Of a stretch of DNA of 64,000 nt, positions 41,373-50,058 are shown in pieces. The notes below the pieces were generated by a model that was not told the origin of the DNA, ran no database searches, and saw only the letters and a list, made by a program, of their open reading frames with translations. Made by a program: the position numbers and the translations under genes. How positions within the stretch are numbered: position 1 is the stretch's first letter; each line of letters begins with the position of its first letter. The stretch comes from Microbacterium amylolyticum. GTDB lineage: Bacteria; Actinomycetota; Actinomycetes; Actinomycetales; Microbacteriaceae. The stretch lies in NCBI RefSeq assembly GCF_011046975.1, contig NZ_CP049253.1, positions 1,488,001 to 1,552,000 on the forward strand, in the 5' to 3' direction.

Positions 41373-43769
41373 GTGATCCGCCGACTCTATCTACGCCGGG
41401 CTATGGGCGACCTGCGCCAGAACCCGGGCGTCACCATAGCGCTCATGACCGTGCTCGCACTCAGCGCCTTTCTCCTCTCCAGCGGGGCGATGGTCATGGA
41501 ACGCCTCGCGGGGTCGGTGGGACAGATGTTCTCCGTCGCGAAACCACCGCACTTTCTCCAAATGCACACAGGAGAGTACGACCGTGAAGCCCTGGACTCC
41601 TTCGCGGCGGAACGCTCCGACATCGACTCTTGGGTCGTCCAAGAAATGCTCGGAAACGACGGGCAATTGGTCAGTTGGACAAAGCAGGCAGACGGTTCTC
41701 AAGGGGATCTTTCCGAGAGCCAGATCGACAATCTGTTCGTCACTCAAAACCCCAACTTCGATTTCCTCCTGAACGCTGACGATGACTCCATCCCTACCCC
41801 GGCTGCCGGCGAGGTTTTCATTCCCGTTGCCGTCGCCCAACAGTTCGAGCTCAGCATCGGCGACACGCTCACGGTCCAGACTGACGAAAAGGAAGAGTCG
41901 TTTCGAGTTGCGGGAGCGGTGCGTGATGCGCAGATGGCTTCCTCGATGTCGTCGGCGACCCGATTTCTCATCTCAGATAAGGACTTCGATCACCTTTTAG
42001 CCGCCGGGGGCGCTTCCCCCGAGATCATGGTCGAATATCGTTTGACGGACGGCGCAGACCTCGCAAGTTTCCAACGGGCTTACGAGTCGGATTCCGCGCT
42101 CCCGAAGAATGGGCAAGCCGTTACCGGAGTGATGATCCGCATCATCAACATGCTCAGCGACGGACTTGTTGCTATCGCCTTCGCGTTTGCTGCGTTCCTG
42201 CTCATCGTCATTGCGCTGCTCAACGCGAGGTTCGTGATTCGCGGTTCCTTGGAAGACGAAATACATGAGATAGGAGCGATGCGCGCGATCGGTTTGCCGC
42301 CCCGCACTATCGCCCGTCTCTACCTCTCTCAGTACGCCGTGATCACACTCGTGGCCTGCCTGCTCGGCGGTGCGTTGAGCACGATTGCTATCAGCGGATT
42401 TACCGCGAGCATCCGAGCGAATTTCTCGGAGGCACCAGTGACGGCTGTGACGATTCTCGTCCCTCTCGCTGCCCTCGCCGCGATGTTCTTTATCGTCATC
42501 GGAATCTGCGCACGCACGCTCCGCCAGGTAGCGCGTGCTGATGTGGTCGGTGCGCTCATCCACGGTATCTCCTCCGCGGGAAAGCGGGCTGAGCGCGAGG
42601 CGAGACGCGGGGCAAAGCGCGTCTCACGGTCGCTGTTTAGCCGTGCACGTCCGAGTGGCATCGGAGCGCGCTTAGTGCTGCGTGATCTGCGTGCCGAACG
42701 GCGCGACTGGGCAATTCTCCCTCTGGTGTTCTTCCTCGTCGCGATCCTCGTGACTATCCCGCTGAACCTCCTCACCACATTCGAGAGCCCCCGCTTTGTG
42801 ACCTACCTGGGTGCTCCCGATCGCGACCTTCGCGTCGACATCAACTTCGTCGAAGACGGAGATGCCGTGAGCGCGAACATCCGCTCCACGCTCGAACAGG
42901 ACTCCCGAGTTACCGCTGTCTACCCCTATGCGGGGATGCTCTACGAAATCCAGGGCGAAGAGGGCTGGGAAGTGTTTCGTGTCGAGGTGGGAGATTACAC
43001 AGACACCAGTCTCGCTTTCGCCACCGGCCATGCGCCCGGCGAGGGAGAGATTGCGCTCTCGACGCTGAATGCCGAGAAATACGGGCTGCGCCCCGGCGAT
43101 AGTCTCACCGTCAAAGAGGAGGAGAGCGAGCGCACGGTCACCGTCAGCGGCGTGTATCAAGATGTCACGAGCGGCGGATACACGGCGAAGCTCCAGGGCA
43201 ACGTGGGAGAACACGCTGATCGGTGGACGATCTACGCGGATCTCGCATCGGGGACTGATCCCCAGGAGATCGCAAGGGAGTATCAAGAGCAGTATCAGGA
43301 CGCTGCTGTGCTCGCCATGCAGTCCTACCTTTCGCAGACGCTTTCCTACATCATCGGATCCTTGCGTGCGGTAGCGCTCATCACCCTTGCTTTCGGCATC
43401 GGAACAGCCGCGCTGATCACCGTGCTCTTCCTCCGCCTCCGTCTCACCAAAGACCGAACCAAAGTCGGTGTCCTCACGACGCTGGGATTCTCGGCCCGTG
43501 AGATCATCGCCCAGTTCAGAGCAAAAGCTTTGCTTCTGGTGGCAGTGGGGACGGTCCTCGGAACGCTCTTCGCCGCCACCCTCGGTGAGCAGATCATATC
43601 TGCCCTGCTGAGCGCATCCGGAACCGGGATCCGCCAGCTCAGCTTCATCCCGAACCCGTGGCTTTCCTACCTCGGGTACCCCGCCCTGCTCCTTGCCACA
43701 GGAGCCGTCGGAGCCATCATCCTCACCCGAACGCTCCGCCACACCAATCGAAGCGAGTGGCTTCGATGA
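41373..43769 (+). CDS. ABC transporter permease, FtsX-like family
   Basis: A 798-residue permease with two FtsX domains. An N-terminal helix (TIALMTVLALSAFLLSSGAMV) leads to an extracytoplasmic MacB-PCD-like domain (residues ~50-250), three helices (near 265-390), a cytosolic basic linker, a second helix (WAILPLVFFLVAILVTIPLNLL), a second outer domain (~470-640) and three final helices. GTG 41373 follows GGAGGATCA. It pairs with the ATPase gene that overlaps its stop region, as in exporters of peptides or antimicrobials. No two-component genes of the Bce type are beside it. Confidence 0.88.
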   Translation: MIRRLYLRRAMGDLRQNPGVTIALMTVLALSAFLLSSGAMVMERLAGSVGQMFSVAKPPHFLQMHTGEYDREALDSFAAERSDIDSWVVQEMLGNDGQLVSWTKQADGSQGDLSESQIDNLFVTQNPNFDFLLNADDDSIPTPAAGEVFIPVAVAQQFELSIGDTLTVQTDEKEESFRVAGAVRDAQMASSMSSATRFLISDKDFDHLLAAGGASPEIMVEYRLTDGADLASFQRAYESDSALPKNGQAVTGVMIRIINMLSDGLVAIAFAFAAFLLIVIALLNARFVIRGSLEDEIHEIGAMRAIGLPPRTIARLYLSQYAVITLVACLLGGALSTIAISGFTASIRANFSEAPVTAVTILVPLAALAAMFFIVIGICARTLRQVARADVVGALIHGISSAGKRAEREARRGAKRVSRSLFSRARPSGIGARLVLRDLRAERRDWAILPLVFFLVAILVTIPLNLLTTFESPRFVTYLGAPDRDLRVDINFVEDGDAVSANIRSTLEQDSRVTAVYPYAGMLYEIQGEEGWEVFRVEVGDYTDTSLAFATGHAPGEGEIALSTLNAEKYGLRPGDSLTVKEEESERTVTVSGVYQDVTSGGYTAKLQGNVGEHADRWTIYADLASGTDPQEIAREYQEQYQDAAVLAMQSYLSQTLSYIIGSLRAVALITLAFGIGTAALITVLFLRLRLTKDRTKVGVLTTLGFSAREIIAQFRAKALLLVAVGTVLGTLFAATLGEQIISALLSASGTGIRQLSFIPNPWLSYLGYPALLLATGAVGAIILTRTLRHTNRSEWLR

Positions 43770-43783
43770 CGAAAGGACTCACC

Positions 43784-44578
43784 ATGACGAGCACAACACC
43801 GGAGAGCCCCCACCGGCCAGATACCTACGTGCTTGAGGCGCGAGCACTCACGAAAACCTTCTCGACCACCGACCCGCCAACGCAGGTGCTCCACGGTATC
43901 GACCTCAGCGTGTGCGCAGGGGAATTTCTTGCCATCATGGGCGCTTCCGGATCAGGCAAGTCCACGCTGCTCTACGCCCTGAGCGGTATGGATCAGCCCA
44001 CCAGCGGCACCGTCACCCTCGACGGGCACGACCTCACTACCCTTACCGACACCGAGCTCAGCCGCCTCAGACTCACCACCATGGGGTTCGTGTTCCAACA
44101 ACCGCACTTTCTGAAGAACCTCAGCACCAGAGACAACATCCTGCTCCCTGCAGCGAAAGCAGCCGGTCGAGACACTGCCGAGGCCGAAGCGCACGTCGAC
44201 GCCCTCATCGAGCAATTCGGCCTCACTCACATCGCACATCACAGCATCACCCGTGTCTCGGGCGGGCAACTTCAGCGCGCAGCACTCTGCCGCGCGCTCG
44301 CGACAAGACCCCGGATCGTGTTCGCAGACGAGCCCACCGGAGCACTCAACAGCAGCATGACGGAAGAAGTGCTGAACGCGCTGACCACGATGCATAGCTC
44401 AGGTACGACAATCGTCATGGTCACCCACGATGCGAATTGCGCGGCGCGCGCCGACCGGGTTATCTATCTTCGCGACGGGCAGATTCTCGACACCGCGAGC
44501 ATCGGCAAATGGACGCCAGAACAGCGCACCCAACGCGAAACGGAACTACGCGGTTGGCTGGCCTCGCAAGGATTCTAA
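43784..44578 (+). CDS. ABC transporter ATP-binding protein, MacB/LolD type
   Basis: A 264-residue ATPase with Walker A GASGSGKS, Q-loop FVFQQPHFLKNLS, signature VSGGQLQRAALCRAL, Walker B IVFADEPTGALNS and switch MVTHDANCA. The DEPTGALNS form is typical of LolD/MacB/Bce exporters. ATG 43784 is chosen because AAAGGA sits seven bases before it; ATG 43766 overlaps the permease stop and is the alternative. With the FtsX permease it makes a two-gene exporter. Confidence 0.9.
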   Translation: MTSTTPESPHRPDTYVLEARALTKTFSTTDPPTQVLHGIDLSVCAGEFLAIMGASGSGKSTLLYALSGMDQPTSGTVTLDGHDLTTLTDTELSRLRLTTMGFVFQQPHFLKNLSTRDNILLPAAKAAGRDTAEAEAHVDALIEQFGLTHIAHHSITRVSGGQLQRAALCRALATRPRIVFADEPTGALNSSMTEEVLNALTTMHSSGTTIVMVTHDANCAARADRVIYLRDGQILDTASIGKWTPEQRTQRETELRGWLASQGF

Positions 44579-44680
44579 ACAAGTATCCCAGCGCCTTACA
44601 CCTCGGCACTATCCGGAATAAGAAGTCCGCTCTCGTAAGCGATGATGACGCACTGGCGGCCCGGGTTCATCTCGGTCACG

Positions 44681-44821
44681 ATGCTCGCCAGCGCCGACAA
44701 GAGCCGCGTCATCAACATCGCCCGCTGGGACAGCGCCGACGATGTGAAGGTGACACAGGCCGACCCGGTGGCCGCGGAGTATGCCAAGCGCACAGCCGCC
44801 ATCGCGACGCCTGTGGGCTGA
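44681..44821 (+). pseudogene. C-terminal fragment of an antibiotic-biosynthesis-monooxygenase-like protein
   Basis: Forty-six codons reading SADKSRVINIARWDSADDV...QADPVAAEYAKRTAAIATPVG, which resembles the last part of a small ABM-fold (dimeric alpha-beta barrel) protein: the INxxxWDS strand, then the helix with VAAEYAKR. The rest of the gene is absent. The call is from the pattern only. On the other strand a 24-codon remnant (44596-44667) has no recognisable origin. Confidence 0.35.
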
Positions 44822-44968
44822 CCCCGTTTCGTAGGTCCGGTGGTTCTGAGAGTCGTCCTGTCGCCCGGAGTCGCGGGCAGGGAGACTGGTCAGATCATGT
44901 CGAACAGCGCGCTGAAGGAGTTGGCTGAGGGAAACTTCTAGGCCCGGGCAGACGTCGCGCCGAGGGCT

Positions 44969-45327
44969 GGGGCGCCCCGGGCGGCGCTCAGGTCGGACAA
45001 CGGGCCGGAGTTCATCAGCGAAGCGATGGCCGACTGAGCAGGCACCCGCACCGGCCTGTCCTACATCCCACCAGGATCGCCGTGGCGCAACGGATACGTC
45101 GAGTCGTTCAACAGCCGGATCCGCGACGAGTGTCTGGGCATCAACAGCTTCTACTCGCTGCTGCACGCGCAGGTCGTGATCGGCGACTGGAAGGACGAGT
45201 ACAACCATCACCGCCGGCACTCCTCGCTCGGCTACCTACCCCCAGCCGAGTACGCTCGGCAGTGCACTCATCAAATGGAAACCGACGACTCACAGAGCGT
45301 CCGGACCGAATGAAGGGGGCGGCCCAA
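44969..45327 (+). mobile_element. IS3-family right-end fragment, copy B
   Basis: The 3' part of an OrfB (LRSDNGPEFISEAMAD, then PPGSPWRNGYVESFNSRIRDECL to the stop at 45313) ending at the same terminal sequence GGGGGCGGCCCAA as copy A. A TGG codon has become TGA (GACTGA at about 45034), so it is dead. Just upstream (44822-44968) is a short stretch with MSNSALKELAEGNF and a stop, apparently from another transposase gene, but too short to name. Confidence 0.8.
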
Positions 45328-45497
45328 CAGCTCAAAGTCGTTTCAGCAACCGGAGCTGGACCTGTGGGGAATGTCACCATCGGAAGCAGATACGGAAGTA
45401 CGGGCGGTGCGGGAGGCTTCAGCCACCCCCACCGAGTCGGCGCTCGTAGACGGCTTGCTCGGCTTCTCACTTCTTGACGAATTCGAGGGAGGAAATG

Positions 45498-46052
45498 ATG
45501 AACCAATACGGACAGCTGGCGATGAGTCATTGGCAGACTCACGCCCCGCAGCGATACGCGGAAATCGACAATCCAACGACGTTTTTCGAGATGCTCGGGG
45601 AACAGGCGATGGAGCAGATCACGTCGCTCGCGGCGAAGCTCGAGGGGACCGATCGGGAGACCGAGGGGTACCTCGAGAAGGTGGGCCGGCTGAACGCCGC
45701 GCGGAAGCAGGCGGAGGAGATCGTCCTGTCCGACCTGGTGTGGATCCCGGCCGAGACGACGGACGACGAGACGTTCGAGGAGTGGATGGCGGGCCAGAGC
45801 GATATCAGCGGTCCCCTTCACATTTGGGCGAGGTCACTGGAGTCCGCGGACACTCCGGAGGCGCGCGAGGAAGCAGAGCTGCTGAGCCCGCAACAGATGT
45901 CCGAGGAGCTCGGACTGTCGGAGGAAATGACGCAGCGGATCTGGGACGCGAAGTTCCCGGAGCTGGAACTGGAGTCGGCTCAGTCACGCGCAGAGATCAC
46001 GAAGGCGCATCGGAAGTTGTGGGAGAAGCTCGGGCGGCCTCTCCCGGTGTAG
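45498..46052 (+). CDS. Mobile-element-associated hypothetical protein
   Basis: A 184-residue soluble, acidic, helical protein (MNQYGQLAMSHWQTHAPQRYAEIDNPTTFFEMLGEQAMEQI; then EGYLEKVGRLNAARKQAEEIVLSDLVW; C-terminus MTQRIWDAKFPELELESAQS...). I recall this type as a companion of large helicase/methylase genes in actinobacterial plasmids and integrative elements; here the helicase/methylase start overlaps its 3' end. GAGGGAGG lies upstream of ATG 45498. Function unknown. Confidence 0.65.
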   Translation: MNQYGQLAMSHWQTHAPQRYAEIDNPTTFFEMLGEQAMEQITSLAAKLEGTDRETEGYLEKVGRLNAARKQAEEIVLSDLVWIPAETTDDETFEEWMAGQSDISGPLHIWARSLESADTPEAREEAELLSPQQMSEELGLSEEMTQRIWDAKFPELELESAQSRAEITKAHRKLWEKLGRPLPV

Positions 46053-46357
46053 CCCGGTTCCTGCCGGCCACGCAGGATGACCTCGCACCATCAGGTGCGA
46101 AAGCACGCTTCGCAGCAAACGTCGCCGCGATCCGTGTTGCCCAGCAACTCGATCGTGAGCAGCGCCTGGCCACCGCCGACGAGCAACGCACCCTCGCCCG
46201 ATACGGTTCCTGGGGCGCAGTGCCTGACGTGTTCGACCCGGCGAAAGAAAGCTGGGCGCACGAACGTGCCGAGCTACAGACGTTGCTCGATGAAGCGTCT
46301 TACGACGCAGCCCAACGAACAACGATCAACGCTCACTACACCGACCCGGCATACGTG
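46019..46357 (+). pseudogene. N-terminal remnant of a conjugative-element helicase/DNA methylase
   Basis: From GTG 46019, overlapping the preceding gene, the frame reads VARFLPATQDDLAPSGAKARFAANVAAIRVAQQLDREQRLATADEQRTLARYGSWGAVPDVFD...TINAHYTDPAYV. This matches the start of very large methylase-helicase proteins of plasmids and phages (FxANxxAI, RYxxWGAVPxVFD, NAHYTDPxxV). After HYTDPAYV the sequence jumps into an unrelated membrane protein, so only about 113 codons remain of a gene normally well over 1000 codons long. Confidence 0.6.
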
Positions 46358-46358
46358 C

Positions 46359-46766
46359 ATGGCAATCGTCAGCAGCATCCAAGGCGGTCTCATACTCACC
46401 TCGGGCGTGACGCTAGCTCTTCTCGGACTGTGGACCTGGATACTCCCGGTCGTGGTGCTGGTCGTCGCGCTGCACTTCTTTCCTATGCCGTGGATCTTCC
46501 GCCGAACCATCGACTTCTACCTCGGAACTGCAATGCTCATCGTCGCCGCTGTCGGGCTCTATCTCTCCACTCAGGGAACGGTGTCGTGGCAGACCGTATG
46601 GGGTGTCTCCGGCCTTGGTGCGGCGATTGTCACCAGCACGTACGGTCTCTGGATGCGCCTCACCGCAAGTCATGTACTTCGCGACTTCAAGGCGCTGCCG
46701 GTGCCGATTTCGAGCGAAGAAGAGCACTCCAGTCCCCGTGCGATGCCCGTCGAAAGCGACATTTAG
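46359..46766 (+). CDS. Four-helix membrane protein, possibly 5'-truncated
   Basis: A 135-residue frame from ATG 46359 with four hydrophobic segments (GGLILTSGVTLALLGLWTWILPVVVLVVALHFF, then FYLGTAMLIVAAVGLYLS, then VWGVSGLGAAIVTSTYGLWM). It begins exactly where the helicase remnant is broken off, so its own 5' end and promoter may have been lost. No family recognised. Confidence 0.5.
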   Translation: MAIVSSIQGGLILTSGVTLALLGLWTWILPVVVLVVALHFFPMPWIFRRTIDFYLGTAMLIVAAVGLYLSTQGTVSWQTVWGVSGLGAAIVTSTYGLWMRLTASHVLRDFKALPVPISSEEEHSSPRAMPVESDI

Positions 46767-46829
46767 CGGCGCGGTCAAACCGTCATTCAAAGCCGAGAGT
46801 CACATCCTGCGCCATAGCGCGACACCCTC

Positions 46830-46882
46830 GTCTCATATAGGGTGACCATAGGAAAACTCATTAATGCCCGCCTATATGAGAC
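46830..46882. promoter_or_regulatory. Inverted repeats upstream of the resolvase, likely res site/operator
   Basis: GTCTCATATAGG (46830-46841) and its exact complement (46871-46882) face each other 29 bases apart, 137 bases before the resolvase start. Serine resolvases bind paired 12-bp inverted motifs at res and thereby also repress their own gene. Confidence 0.6.
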
Positions 46883-47019
46883 GCACCCACGTGATCGAAG
46901 AGGAGACCGGAATGGTCTGCGATGAAGACAACCAGCAGGAGACGTGGGTGCCGACAGTTCGCCGGGCTGAGGATGAGACCGAGATCTCCCAGACGCTGCG
47001 GCCTCGTCGAGATCACTGA
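46864..47019 (+). CDS. Possible 51-residue protein overlapping the resolvase start
   Basis: From ATG 46864 a frame of 51 codons (MPAYMRRTHVIEEETGMVC...QTLRPRRDH) ends in TGATG, sharing bases with the resolvase ATG. It is acidic with two Cys? only one is seen (VCDEDN). It starts inside the res-like repeats. The tight stop-start junction is what a translationally coupled leader gene would show, but no family is known to me. Confidence 0.35.
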   Translation: MPAYMRRTHVIEEETGMVCDEDNQQETWVPTVRRAEDETEISQTLRPRRDH

Positions 47020-47603
47020 TGGATTTCGGCTACTCCCGGGTCTCGACCGTCGGGCAAGATCTCGAGGTGCAGCGCACATTCCTCCTCGGTGAGGGGATCC
47101 CCGAGGGGCGAATCTTCTTCGATCACGGATTCTCGGGGAAGACGGCTGATCGCGATGGTCTGCGGACGGTACTCGGGGTCCTTGGCGAGGGCGACAAGCT
47201 CACGGTCCCGAAGCTCGATCGACTCGCGCGCAACGTTGAGGAGACGCTGCGCATCGTGCGCGAACTTGCAGATCGCGGTGTCGCATTCCAGTTCGGGAAG
47301 ACGGTCTACGACCCTGCGGATCCGTTCTCGAAGCTCTTCCTGACGTTCCTCGCCGCGATCGCCGAAGCGGAAGGCGGGTGGATCAGCCTCCGCACTCAGG
47401 AGGCGATGGCGCGTCCGTCAGTCCGCGCGAAACTCAAGGGCCGTCGCCCGAGCCTCACGCCGAAGCAGGACGCGGCGATCGCCCGCCACCTCGCCGACGG
47501 CGAGTTCAGCGCCATGGAGATCGCCCAGATGTTCGGCACGTCACGTGCGAGCGTCTATCGCGCGGCAGATCGCCACCAGAAAAGAATTGAGAGGACACAA
47601 TGA
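47019..47603 (+). CDS. Serine recombinase (Tn3-type resolvase/invertase)
   Basis: A 194-residue small serine recombinase. The nucleophile Ser is in FGYSRVSTVGQDLEVQR; further catalytic residues are in LDRLARNVEETLRI; the helix-turn-helix at the C-terminus is SAMEIAQMFGTSRASVYRAADRHQ. It is full length and appears functional. Its stop overlaps the start of the next gene (ATGA), so it is the first gene of an operon with the zeta-toxin module. Confidence 0.92.
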   Translation: MDFGYSRVSTVGQDLEVQRTFLLGEGIPEGRIFFDHGFSGKTADRDGLRTVLGVLGEGDKLTVPKLDRLARNVEETLRIVRELADRGVAFQFGKTVYDPADPFSKLFLTFLAAIAEAEGGWISLRTQEAMARPSVRAKLKGRRPSLTPKQDAAIARHLADGEFSAMEIAQMFGTSRASVYRAADRHQKRIERTQ

Positions 47604-47869
47604 CAGAGAGTCTTCCTTCCAGCAAGGGTCAGCGTTTGTACGACTACGACCCGATGATCTATGACCTCCTTCGGGAGGCAGCGAACGTCCTGCGCGGTGA
47701 GTACATCGGCTTGGCGAACGAGTCGGCGGAGCCGGAGCGGTCGCGCTTTCTTAAAGCTGAGCGAGCGGTGTCTCGCGAGGTGGATGCGGTTGATAGCTAT
47801 GACCGGGCGGCGGTCGAGTCATTGACCGCGGAGTTCCGCGGCCGCACCAGTGAGCTGCGGTCGATCTAG
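47600..47869 (+). CDS. Putative antitoxin of the zeta-toxin pair
   Basis: An 89-residue helical, charged protein (MIYDLLREAANVLRGEYIGLANESAEPERSRFLKAERAVSREVDAVDSYDRAAVESLTAEFRGRTSEL). Its size and position, immediately before a zeta-type kinase and overlapping it by one base, are those of an epsilon-like antitoxin; the sequence itself is not decisive. Confidence 0.65.
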   Translation: MTESLPSSKGQRLYDYDPMIYDLLREAANVLRGEYIGLANESAEPERSRFLKAERAVSREVDAVDSYDRAAVESLTAEFRGRTSELRSI

Positions 47870-48900
47870 TGGCGAGGCGTAGCAACCTGGACCAGGCTGA
47901 GCTTCGGGCGCTGTTTGAAGCCCAGGTGCGGCCGAGTCTGGATGCCGCATCGTCGCCGACGCGTGAGCGTCCGCTCTTCGTGATCATTGGGGCGCAACCT
48001 GGTGCCGGCAAATCTCGATCGATCGAAGCGGTGCGGCGCGAGCATCCGGATGTGGTGCCCGTGATTGGGGATGATCTGCGTCCATATCATCCGGATTTTC
48101 GGGCGCTGATGCGCTCGAATCCGCTGGCGATGCCGGCAGTCACTCAGCAGGCTTCCGGGGCGTGGGTCGGGATGTCAGCTGCGCATTTGCGCGAGCAGCG
48201 TCAGAGTGTGTTGCTCGAGACGACGATGCGGCAGCCGTCAGTGGTCGTCGCGACCGTGCGCGAGTTTCGTGCGGCAGGGTACGACGTGGAGGTGCGCGGC
48301 CTTGCCGTGCCGGCTGAGGTGTCGAGACTCGCGACGGTAACGCGATGTTTGACGGACGCGAAGGAGCGGGGGCGCTGGGCTCCCTCGACGTTTCACGACG
48401 CTGCGTATGAGGCCATGCCGGGCACTCTAGAGGCCGTGATCGCCAGCGGAAATGTCGATCGTGCCGTTGTGCAGAAGCGTTCCGGTCAGGTGTTGTTGGA
48501 CCGGCGTGTGACACCGGAGGCTGCCGAACGGTTGGGAGCAGAAGCACGTTCGGCCGTGGAGGACGGGCGAGACGTTGCTACGTTGACGCGGGAGGACGGG
48601 CGCGCATGGGTGCACGAGTATGTTCGCGCGTCGACCATTATGGCGTCCGGTCAGCAGCCTGAAGATCCAGGGATGCTGCGCACGATGATTGCTCTTGCGA
48701 ACGGTCCTGCTCGCGCCTTGATTCGAGCGACGCACGAACAAGGCACCGAGGAACAGGCTGCCGCGCTCGAGCATGTTCTGGCCGGGGCCGCACGGTTGAC
48801 GCCGCCCTCACAACACGGACGTCGTGCTGCAAACCCCGATACGGGCCCCGTCACGGGACAGACTCCTGATGGCCCGTCTGCGGGCCCGGTGCTTCGATAG
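47869..48900 (+). CDS. Zeta toxin family kinase
   Basis: A 343-residue protein from GTG 47869. Walker A is IIGAQPGAGKS (41-49), followed by the zeta pattern VIGDDLRPYHPDFRALM with the Asp used in substrate activation, and ETTMRQPSVVVATVREFRAAGYDVEVRGLAVP. Zeta toxins phosphorylate UDP-N-acetylglucosamine and block cell-wall synthesis. Lys and Asp motifs are intact, so it should be active. About 100 extra C-terminal residues beyond the kinase are polar and end in a Gly/Pro-rich tail. Confidence 0.88.
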   Translation: MARRSNLDQAELRALFEAQVRPSLDAASSPTRERPLFVIIGAQPGAGKSRSIEAVRREHPDVVPVIGDDLRPYHPDFRALMRSNPLAMPAVTQQASGAWVGMSAAHLREQRQSVLLETTMRQPSVVVATVREFRAAGYDVEVRGLAVPAEVSRLATVTRCLTDAKERGRWAPSTFHDAAYEAMPGTLEAVIASGNVDRAVVQKRSGQVLLDRRVTPEAAERLGAEARSAVEDGRDVATLTREDGRAWVHEYVRASTIMASGQQPEDPGMLRTMIALANGPARALIRATHEQGTEEQAAALEHVLAGAARLTPPSQHGRRAANPDTGPVTGQTPDGPSAGPVLR

Positions 48901-49082
48901 TTACCGGTAAATGGCGCTACAGGTTCGGGCCAGCAAGACCCGTCCGCGATGAGCCGGGTGTGACGGGTCCGGTGTTCGGATCAGCTGGCCGACGCCGGAT
49001 TCCAGAGGTGTCACGGTCACCGGCGGCATGATCCGAGCGGGTCACCGTTGCTGCGTCGGTCACGCTGACGAGGGGGCGTGGG

Positions 49083-49697
49083 TCAATCAATCCAGGTTCG
49101 TTCTCCGCGAGGCGTACTTTTCGCGGATGCGGCGTACAGCTCCTCCGCGCTCACGCGGGAGAAATCGACCTTGAACGGTGTTTGCTCAGCGATCTGGGTC
49201 ACGAATGCCCGTATTGTCCGGCCGTTCCCGTCGCGGAAGGGGTGCGCCTGGTTGAGGTAGGCGAAAACGGTTGCCGCGCTCGTGATGAAGCGCCTCCGGT
49301 CGAGATCCTTCCAAGGGGTGTCCCGTGTGAATTCTTGGACCTCGCGACACGCTGTTCGATCTCACCGTTGCGCGGTTTCGCGAATTCGGTCTCTCGATCA
49401 GCCTGCATTCGAGCCGTGCGCAGCTCTACTGGCCCAGTCGTAGACGTCTTGGAAGAGGTAGCGGTGGATTGCCCGCAAATGATCGAGGCCGTACGTACGC
49501 TCATTGTTCGCAGTGCCGTCAGCGAGATCCATGAGGCGATCGGCCGTTGCCGCTCGGACTCTCGCCTCTAATCGGTCAGGGTCGCGTTCGCCGAACTTGT
49601 TTCGGAGCGTCCCCTGATGAGTCTCGGGATCAATCGTCTCGGGATCAATCGTCTCGGGGTAGAAATACGACTCCCATGCTTCCCAGCCGGTCGCCAT
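49083..49697 (-). pseudogene. fic: Fic-family AMP-transferase gene with two frameshifts
   Basis: The frame opens at ATG 49697 (MATGWEAWESYFYPETID...) and keeps the N-terminal half (YGLDHLRAIHRYLFQDVYDWA). A one-base gain near 49430 and another shift near 49345 move the reading into two further frames, which hold ELRTARMQADRETEFAKP and then FAYLNQAHPFRDGNGRT, the Fic active-site motif HPFxxGNGR, to TGA 49083. All parts are conserved, so the inactivation is recent. Near the start is a direct repeat of GTCTCGGGATCAATC (49621-49650) that encodes ETIDPETIDPET. Confidence 0.85.
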
Positions 49698-49703
49698 CGG
49701 TCG

Positions 49704-49910
49704 CTAAGCGCGCGAGCGAATGCGCTGCGTGTACTCGTCGCGGGTGATCGCACCGCTTTTGAGCTCGAGGAGATCTACAACGTCAGCGCGGTTGGGTTCC
49801 CAGCCGGAAAGGTACTGGGAGGCGAAGGTCTGCCGAAACAAGTCCTGGCGGTCTTCGTCGAGATCGACGAAGAGATCCGGCCATAGCGCCACCACATCAC
49901 ATCCGGCCAT
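49704..49910 (-). CDS. VbhA-like antitoxin of the Fic pair
   Basis: A 68-residue protein from ATG 49910 with CAGGAGGTGG upstream. The core DRQDLFRQTFASQYLSGWEPNRADVVDLLELKSGAITRDEYTQRI has the helical layout of VbhA-type antitoxins, which insert an inhibitory Ser/Thr-x-x-x-Glu helix into the Fic active site. It is intact while its fic partner, six bases downstream, is frameshifted. Confidence 0.65.
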   Translation of the reverse strand: MAGCDVVALWPDLFVDLDEDRQDLFRQTFASQYLSGWEPNRADVVDLLELKSGAITRDEYTQRIRSRA

Positions 49911-50058
49911 AACGACCACCTCCTGTGAAGCAGTCAACCACGTGAACCACGTTCCTCCGCGTCAGGACAGGCCCAGCACCGGAGTCTCGGTGTAACGCCA
50001 GTGGCTCCCACTCAAAGGTGGGAGCCACTGGCGAAGATGCCGATCGGAGTGGTGTTTT

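Noticed and set aside
45371..45497. Possible coding tail (GLLGFSLLDEFEGG) just before the 184-residue mobile-element gene
   Set aside because: It looks protein-like for about 40 codons but has no start, no end and no recognised family; it may be a remnant, but cannot be supported as a gene.
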